24,981 nt of DNA, taken from Hypsibius dujardini (taxonomy: Eukaryota > Tardigrada > Eutardigrada > Parachela > Hypsibiidae). The notes beneath the pieces were generated by a model that was not told where the DNA came from, made no database searches, and saw nothing but the letters and a program-made list of their open reading frames with translations. Each line of letters begins with the position of its first letter. The first letter of the stretch is position 1. The translations under genes and the position numbers were made by a program. This document shows positions 19,900 through 24,981 of the stretch, piece after piece. Location: positions 1 through 24,981 of the forward strand of contig LRSR01005441.1 of NCBI GenBank assembly GCA_001579985.1, read 5' to 3'.

Positions 19900-20097
19900 A
19901 TGAGCTGATCGTGGCCTTTGTAAAAGCCACCTTAGCATCGCTCCAACCGTCCATCTGCTCTTGCACGATACTACGGTTCAAGTGCACCACCGACATCCGA
20001 GTGATGTCATTCATTCCCACAGCTGTTCTCAGTAACTCCTGTGTCCTCTTCGTTTGGCCCTTTCCGCACCAGTAAACGGCCCAGTCGTTCAACAACA
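19900..20097 (-). CDS. Continuation of the TPR exon beyond the MITE
   Basis: Begins LLLNDWAVYWCGKGQ and continues TQELLRTAVGMNDITRMSVV, then DGWSDAKVAFTKAT. It joins the 20461-20688 segment in the same frame once the element and one GTAC are disregarded. Beyond about 19900 all three frames are open and I cannot choose among them. Confidence 0.55.
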
Positions 20098-20101
20098 GTA
20101 C

Positions 20102-20460
20102 GAGGTAAAGGCCGTTAACCAGGCCGCTTTTAGAAATCGTAATTTAACCAGGCCGGTTTTTTTAACGTTGATTTCCCGGCGCTGCAGTGCTGCCATGCCA
20201 TAACAAATGGCTTGAAAACATTCAGAAAAATTCTCTGACCCATTTTAGTTCGTTCCTAAGCCTCACGGTTCGAATTTGAGTCCAAAAAAAGGAAGAGAGG
20301 AATCTCAATGGAGAAGTGTGCAAGTAGTCCGGTAGAGGCGCCACTTCGGTTCCATCTCCCTGGGTTGACTTCGCAAAAACGACTTATGCGCCACCTGTTG
20401 GCCTGCCGGCCTGGTTAAGTTACGATTTCTAAAAGCGGCCTGGTTAACGGCCTTTACCTC
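20102..20460. mobile_element. 359-bp MITE with 56-bp TIRs inserted in a TPR exon
   Basis: TIRs GAGGTAAAGGCCGTTAACCA... at 20102-20157 and 20405-20460, one mismatch. Flanked by GTAC on both sides (20098-20101, 20461-20464), a 4-bp palindromic target duplication. The interior is noncoding. Confidence 0.85.
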
Positions 20461-20688
20461 GTACCCTCTGTTCTCGGGCTTCCACCGCCAGCTCTTGCCG
20501 GTTTAGGTTTCCGACGGTTGACAGGAGGTCGAGGCCTTCTTGGAAGCGATTCTGCTTGTGTAAGACAGCGGCTTTAAGGATGAGGCAAACCGCGCTGTCC
20601 GGGCAGTGATCGAAGGCTTTGCCGATGCGGTCAAGGAAGCCTTCGTAGTTCCGCAGGATGAAGAGCCGTTTGGCTTCCTCTTCGTACT
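20461..20688 (-). CDS. TPR exon of the TTC16-like gene, cut by a MITE at its 3' end
   Basis: Acceptor phase fits the previous exon (..SSQ|EYEEE). Helical repeats FDHCPDSAVCLILKAAVLHK and NRFQEGLDLLSTVGN match the TPR spacing. The frame runs into the element at GTAC (20461-20464) and would stop after RGKGR inside it. Confidence 0.6.
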
Positions 20689-21533
20689 CTCTAGCGGCAT
20701 CACGCAGCACAGGATGACAGAGACGCAAGTATAGTAACATGCACAGGCGTGAACCGAGAGAAATGCAGCACCTTGTGAACTGTGAATAAAATAGTAGCGA
20801 TAATTCAGATTTTCCGGGAAATTCGCCATAATCTGTCGGTAGTGCCGAACGGCAAGCTCGTACGATGACTTCTGCTGCCGCTTCGTCAATTGGTACAAGC
20901 CGTCACTAAACTTCTGCAAATGGTCGAGCCGGAAACCTGACACCGCCATTGAGCCAGAGAACAACATATACGCCTTTTCATATTCCTCTAAAGCGAAGTA
21001 ACATTTCCCCAACACGTTCAGGTCTTGACTGGTTCAGCTGCATATGTAACTGATTCGCCGGTAAAGTGCGATCACAGCTTCATAGAGTGTTGCTTCGAGG
21101 AGTTTTTGCACGATTGTCTGGTACGCGAGAAGTTTTGCTCGGTTAGGGATGCTACTTCAACGCCTTGTTCCTTGACGGTTCCTTGTTCTAAGACGCAGTT
21201 TTCGATACGACGATTGAGCTCCTTCATACGAGAATCGCCCCGATCAGTTGGTTTCCTTCCTGGAATTTGGTCCTTCCATACAAACTCCGTCTCCGAAAGA
21301 GGCGTTTCCACTTTGCTCGTAATGTAACGTATGTCGGGGTCATCGGGTGAGGGTTCAAAGCTATACTCGTTAACTAGTGGTGCTCGGACTCCTCCAGTAA
21401 CTCGGTTTCTGTCCAGTAAGGTGGTTTTTCAGCAACAAACACTTGGGTTGAGTCTGGTTCTTCAACCTGCAAAACATGCCACCCTAAAAAGCTTTGCATT
21501 TCTGTGTCTGTGTTAGCGTCTCTATCCGCGTCG

Positions 21534-21607
21534 TGTCTGTGTCTGTGTCTGTGTCTGTGTCTGTGTCTGTGTCTGTGTCTGTGTCTGTGTCTGTGTCTGT
21601 GTCTACA
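21534..21607. repeat. (GTGTCT)n microsatellite in an intron of the TPR gene
   Basis: About 11 near-perfect GTGTCT units, with degenerate extensions to about 21670. Lies inside the intron 21467-21703. Long frames across it on both strands are artefacts. Confidence 0.93.
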
Positions 21608-22583
21608 GGTCTGTGTCTGTGTGTCTGTGCATGTGTGTCTGTGCATGTGTATCTATGCCTGTGTCTGTGTCTACATCTGCCTCAAACTGCTTCCTCTATT
21701 TACCGCCTCCGTCGGAATCCGACGACGCTCCGGCAGGCTGGGCTTCCGCTGGATCAGCTCGTCAATCTCCTGCAACAAGTGTCCGCCGTGAAACTCCAAC
21801 GACCCGCTCTTCTCCAGTTTTGTCTGAAACGTCCGGTCGTCATTCAACCGCTTCTCCAGACCGAGACGGACCTGCCATTCCGTGATGCACTCCACCGCGG
21901 ACCTCCGAACTGAACCCAAGGTGCGGCGACTGAAGTCAAACAATTGTAGGTGGCAGCACTTCATTTGGGATGGAATGAGGAGCTTCCTCGTCCGGCTCTT
22001 CGGCCTTTGTGATATTGGCGTTCTTTTCGGTATCAGACGTCACGTTATCATCCCTCGCCTCGATAGGAATCTCCTTTTGCTAAAATTGCGAGTTCTCAGG
22101 CGAAGTTTCGGAATCATCAGCTGCAGCAGTGGCTCGTTCAGAAAACGGCACTGCGTGTTCAGGTGCAACATATATCATCACTCCGACCGGTCAGTACCTT
22201 TATCATCACTGTCTGACGCCCTTCTTCCAACAGTCCGTTGAGCGATTCAAAAAGGGTTCTTCGTTCCACATCGAGGCAACTTCGAAAGATGTCTGACTAT
22301 AGCAAGACTCCATCCATCCGCGAGGATGTCTTTTATAGAAGGTACCAAACGTCGGTCTGTGATACGTGTTGCCTCCAAAAAGCCTTCCAAATCCAATCCT
22401 TTCCAAATTAATTTTTTTCTCGTTTTGATCATAGAGGAATATAATTCGAAATGGAAAGTACTCGCGTGCCTTTGTATACAAGAGGAAGAGTTGAAGATGA
22501 AGAGGAAAGATGCAACGCCAAGAAACGGCAATTCTTTGATACTGGTACTGTATTTCCTCGATAGATAGCGACAGGGCACCGGT

Positions 22584-22602
22584 CACGTGACGTAATGGTT
22601 GC
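22584..22602 (-). promoter_or_regulatory. Putative promoter motif upstream of the TPR gene
   Basis: CACGTGACGTAATGGTTGC closely matches 5362-5379 in front of TRIP12. Its position just 5' of the first TPR-gene block suggests a promoter element; inference only. Confidence 0.35.
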
Positions 22603-22860
22603 CCGCTGTACACGTAAAGTTTGCGCCTTTGCCTACCATCCCAATCAATCAATCAATTGAAGCGTTGCCTTGTGTAAGTTCATGAGGCTCTTTTCAACGT
22701 TTCAAAATGCCTGCTATTAATGCTTGGAATACGAGTGACGGATCATTGTTTAAATTGAAAGATTAAAAATTAAAGGATGAAAATTGCCACAAGAAAGCTG
22801 TGTACACGACTGCCGCGATTAAACCGGTCACTTTTTTTCCCCCGGGCAGCGCATTCGACC
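22603..22860. other. Intergenic, no gene seen
   Basis: AT-rich, with a short CAATCAATCAATCAATTG run near 22642. Nothing else recognisable. Confidence 0.5.
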
Positions 22861-23016
22861 TGTGTGAGTGTGTGTGAGTGAGTGTGTGAGTGTGTGAGTG
22901 TGTGAGTGTGAGTGTGTGAGTGTGTGAGTGTGTGAGTGTGTGAGTGTGAGTGTGTGAGTGTGTGAGTGTGTGAGTGTGTGAGTGTGTGAGTGTGTGAGAG
23001 TGAGTGTGTGTGTGTG
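22861..23016. repeat. (GTGTGAGT)n microsatellite
   Basis: TGTGAGTGTGTGAGTGTGTG for about 155 bp. His/Thr/Ser-rich minus-strand frames here are composition artefacts. Confidence 0.95.
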
Positions 23017-23689
23017 CTCACTCAACACACAGGCGCGTGTGACGGAGGCGCGGCAGTACAGTACACGACTGTGTGGCATGCGAGGTACAGGCAGCGCACA
23101 CGCTAACGAGTAGGCGGTGGGATCATTGGTACTGGTCCTCAATTGATTGATCTATTTGAGCAGCCAAAACAGTCACTTACATTTTCAATTAATTTAGCTA
23201 AATCGTAACGAACAAGTTTATTTTCTTTGTTTCAGCATTTACAAAACTGAATTATCTTTCGATTGGCACCACGTAGGCTGTTATAGACAAAAAATACGAA
23301 AAGTTATGGCTATTTGCGTTGAAGAGAAGTATTTCATCATCGACACGGCTTTTGTTGCTGGATTTTTACTCGTGCATCAAAACGCGAGTGGCGCCCCTAC
23401 AGTCTCGCTCCTGACTAATTCACTGCCAAATTTCAGCCTGCTTTTCCCAAACAATCGTCAGTACGACACAACGGGATTCTTGCCCTGCTTTGCATGACAT
23501 CTAGTTGGTAAAAATTTTTTTGACGTTTTCAAAGCTTCAGATTGTGTGTGAAATCGCAGCTTTTGATGTAGCAGGGATGGGAAGTTTTGAGTCCCAGCGA
23601 ACGAAGTTGTTCAACTTCAACAATCAACAATCAACGACTAAGAAGAATAGGCGATGAAAAGTTGATCAATTCCGGTGACGAGCGTTGCG
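23017..23689. other. Intergenic, no gene supported
   Basis: A 63-codon plus-strand frame at 23306-23497 has no recognisable domain and no convincing splice context. Confidence 0.5.
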
Positions 23690-23990
23690 TTAGTTTGTGC
23701 TGGCTGGCTTAGGGGACCGGCTGTAACCCTACTTTGGGGGGCTTAGGTGGTGAACGACGTATCGTGTGGGGAACACTGCTGGGTGGTCCTGAGTTCAGGC
23801 GTTGCCTCAACATGCCGATTGTCGACAAGCGCCGATATGGGTAACCCATCGGTGCTGGTCGTTAGAGAGGGGCCCACCAGGCCAGGCAGGAAACTGAGCA
23901 ACCCATAGCCCCCGCAGTCTTCAGTGTTGAGATCACAGTGCTGTCAGGCTGCCACGTAGCCCACATGAGAAATTGAACGCCACCTTTTTT
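23690..23990. other. GC-rich anonymous segment, possibly an old retroposon fragment
   Basis: Distinctly more GC-rich than its surroundings, with phrases such as GGGGACCGGCTGTAACCC, GGGGCCCACCAGGCCAGGCA and CTGTCAGGCTGCCACGTAGC, then an A/T-rich tail after 23980. No open frame or terminal repeat found. The retroposon idea is speculative. Confidence 0.3.
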
Positions 23991-24829
23991 CTTAAAATAC
24001 AGAACCTTGTGTATTTATTTCTTTATTTCTTATTTTATTTCTTCCTAATTTTATTTCTGTACGCTTGGTGTGATGTGTGAGGTGCGGAAACACGCGAATG
24101 TAAACAAACTGCAGTGGGCGCCCATATGTGCCCATCCTCGGCCCCCATGTGTGCCCATCCTCGGCCCCCTAACCAGCCAGGTGGTCCTCTGTTCGAAGCT
24201 CGGCACCAGCGTGCTTTTTTGCTTTTTTTTTCTCTGCCAGCTTTTCAGCGTCGAATATTTTAACGATGGAATGAGAAGCGAAGTGTATTTATGGTTGAAT
24301 TTCCATGTCTTTTGATGGCGCTGTTTAGCAGACAGGCACAGCAAATGTGCGAACTGCGCTGCGGACACATTGCCGGTAATTATAATTTGTCGGCGTGAAC
24401 TGATCTTTATCAAGCGAAACAAGTGACAAAATTACCTTTGCCACCGCGCGATCCCATTACGGTAAGATGATAAGGCAGCGGCGATTGCGGCCGAAAGTGA
24501 GGAGGCAACCATTTGACTGACAAGCTAAATGACCATCGCGACAGGACTCCATCTCAATGGAGGGAGGATGTTTCCGCATCCTTGGTGTCTACAGGTGGGA
24601 ATTACGAAAACGATCACTGCGCGCATGGCGGAGGAAAAATACTTTAACTTCTTCTCACCATTATATTTCATTCAACTTCCTCCACATTCATTCCACGAGT
24701 TTTGCGAGGCATCCACGTTGGTTGCGTTTGGGTCTGTCATCGTCAGACAACCCGCTGCTCAAATGAATCAACCGATGTAATGTAACTATGCGCTACCTGC
24801 GGCGATCACTATTCCGCCGGAGTACATGT
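23991..24829. other. Intergenic, no gene supported
   Basis: Contains two direct copies of about 25 bp (GTGCCCATCCTCGGCCCCC near 24128-24170). An 83-codon plus frame at 24529-24780 shows no family features. Confidence 0.5.
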
Positions 24830-24981
24830 TCATACACTCAGACACAGACACAGACAAACGCCCAGGCACAGACACACAGACACAGACAAACGCCCAGACA
24901 CAGGCACAGACACAGACACAGACACAGACACAGACACAGACATAGACACAGACACAGACACAGACACAGACACAGACACAG
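24830..24981. repeat. (CACAGA)n microsatellite running off the right edge
   Basis: ACAGACACAGACACAGACAC with two interrupting AAACGCCCAG inserts; continues past the window end. Confidence 0.93.

Larger units (their letters stand above)
19740..22400 (-). pseudogene. TPR-repeat gene (TTC16-like), probably disrupted
   Basis: Coding-quality blocks on the minus strand. From 5' to 3': LDVERRTLFESLNGLLEEGR (22198-22296); a 118-nt intron; QKEIPIEARDD to PHSIPNEVLPPT (22079 to about 21945); LGSVRRSAVECITEWQVRLG to ERRRIPTEA (about 21935-21704); a clean intron 21467-21703; VEEPDSTQVFVAEKPPYWTE (from 21466); EYSFEPSPDDPDIRYITSKV; KLLAYQTIVQKLLEATLYEA; LGKCYFALEEYEKAYMLFSG (to 20772); intron; EYEEEAKRLFILRNYEGFLD (20688-20461); then LLLNDWAVYWCGKG (from 20097). 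The last parts look like TTC16 (QLLLTYNDFAVHCYRQG in human), a cilia/sperm-associated TPR protein. Between several blocks the frame changes without splice sites, and a MITE splits the last TPR exon. Alternatives: unrecognised introns, or assembly indels. Gene family is moderately sure; pseudogene status less so. Confidence 0.5.

Noticed and set aside
21374-21913. Frames across the GTGTCT array on both strands
   Set aside because: Microsatellite in a minus-strand intron; no domain.
22770-23142. His/Thr/Ser-rich minus-strand frames
   Set aside because: Pure GTGTGA-repeat translation.
24529-24780. 83-codon plus-strand frame
   Set aside because: No recognisable domain and no supporting splice or homology context.

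Overview
This is invertebrate-type metazoan nuclear DNA. Genes are split by many short GT-AG introns, coding exons have a higher GC content than the introns, and the proteins are animal orthologues. Micro/minisatellites and small inverted-repeat (MITE/foldback) elements are abundant and sit almost entirely in introns and intergenic DNA. The species cannot be named from the sequence.

Layout. (1) 5-748, minus: the 5' four exons of the NatA catalytic subunit NAA10; the gene runs off the left edge. (2) 749-1096: a 348-bp head-to-head promoter interval. (3) 1097-4611, plus: a complete TRAPPC13 gene, 10 exons, 426 aa. (4) 4612-6693: 3' flank, E-box-rich putative promoter, and an inferred 5'UTR intron of the next gene. 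(5) 6694-19059, plus: a complete TRIP12 (Ufd4-type HECT E3) gene. I could assemble 21 coding exons with matching splice phases into one 2,064-aa frame containing a disordered N-terminus, ARM repeats, WWE domain and HECT domain with its catalytic Cys. (6) 19060-19740: 3' flank with a foldback repeat. (7) about 19740-22400, minus: a TPR (TTC16-like) gene. It shows good exons and some good introns, but several frame breaks and a 359-bp MITE placed exactly inside a coding exon, so it is probably a pseudogene or a disrupted allele. (8) 22603-24981: no gene recognised; microsatellites and one GC-rich anonymous segment.

The genes are unrelated housekeeping functions (N-terminal acetylation, ER-Golgi/autophagy tethering, ubiquitin ligation) plus one probable cilia-type TPR gene; no operon or pathway logic is implied. 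The striking content is the repeat biology. A 16-unit minisatellite grew out of an exon/donor junction, so most units carry a candidate 5' splice site. A 124-bp duplication copied an exon end and its donor. A 712-bp hairpin fills an intron. Complementary CAGA/CTGC arrays flank a HECT exon. A MITE with a hidden palindromic GTAC duplication interrupts a TPR exon. At least four small inverted-repeat families are present, some in several copies.
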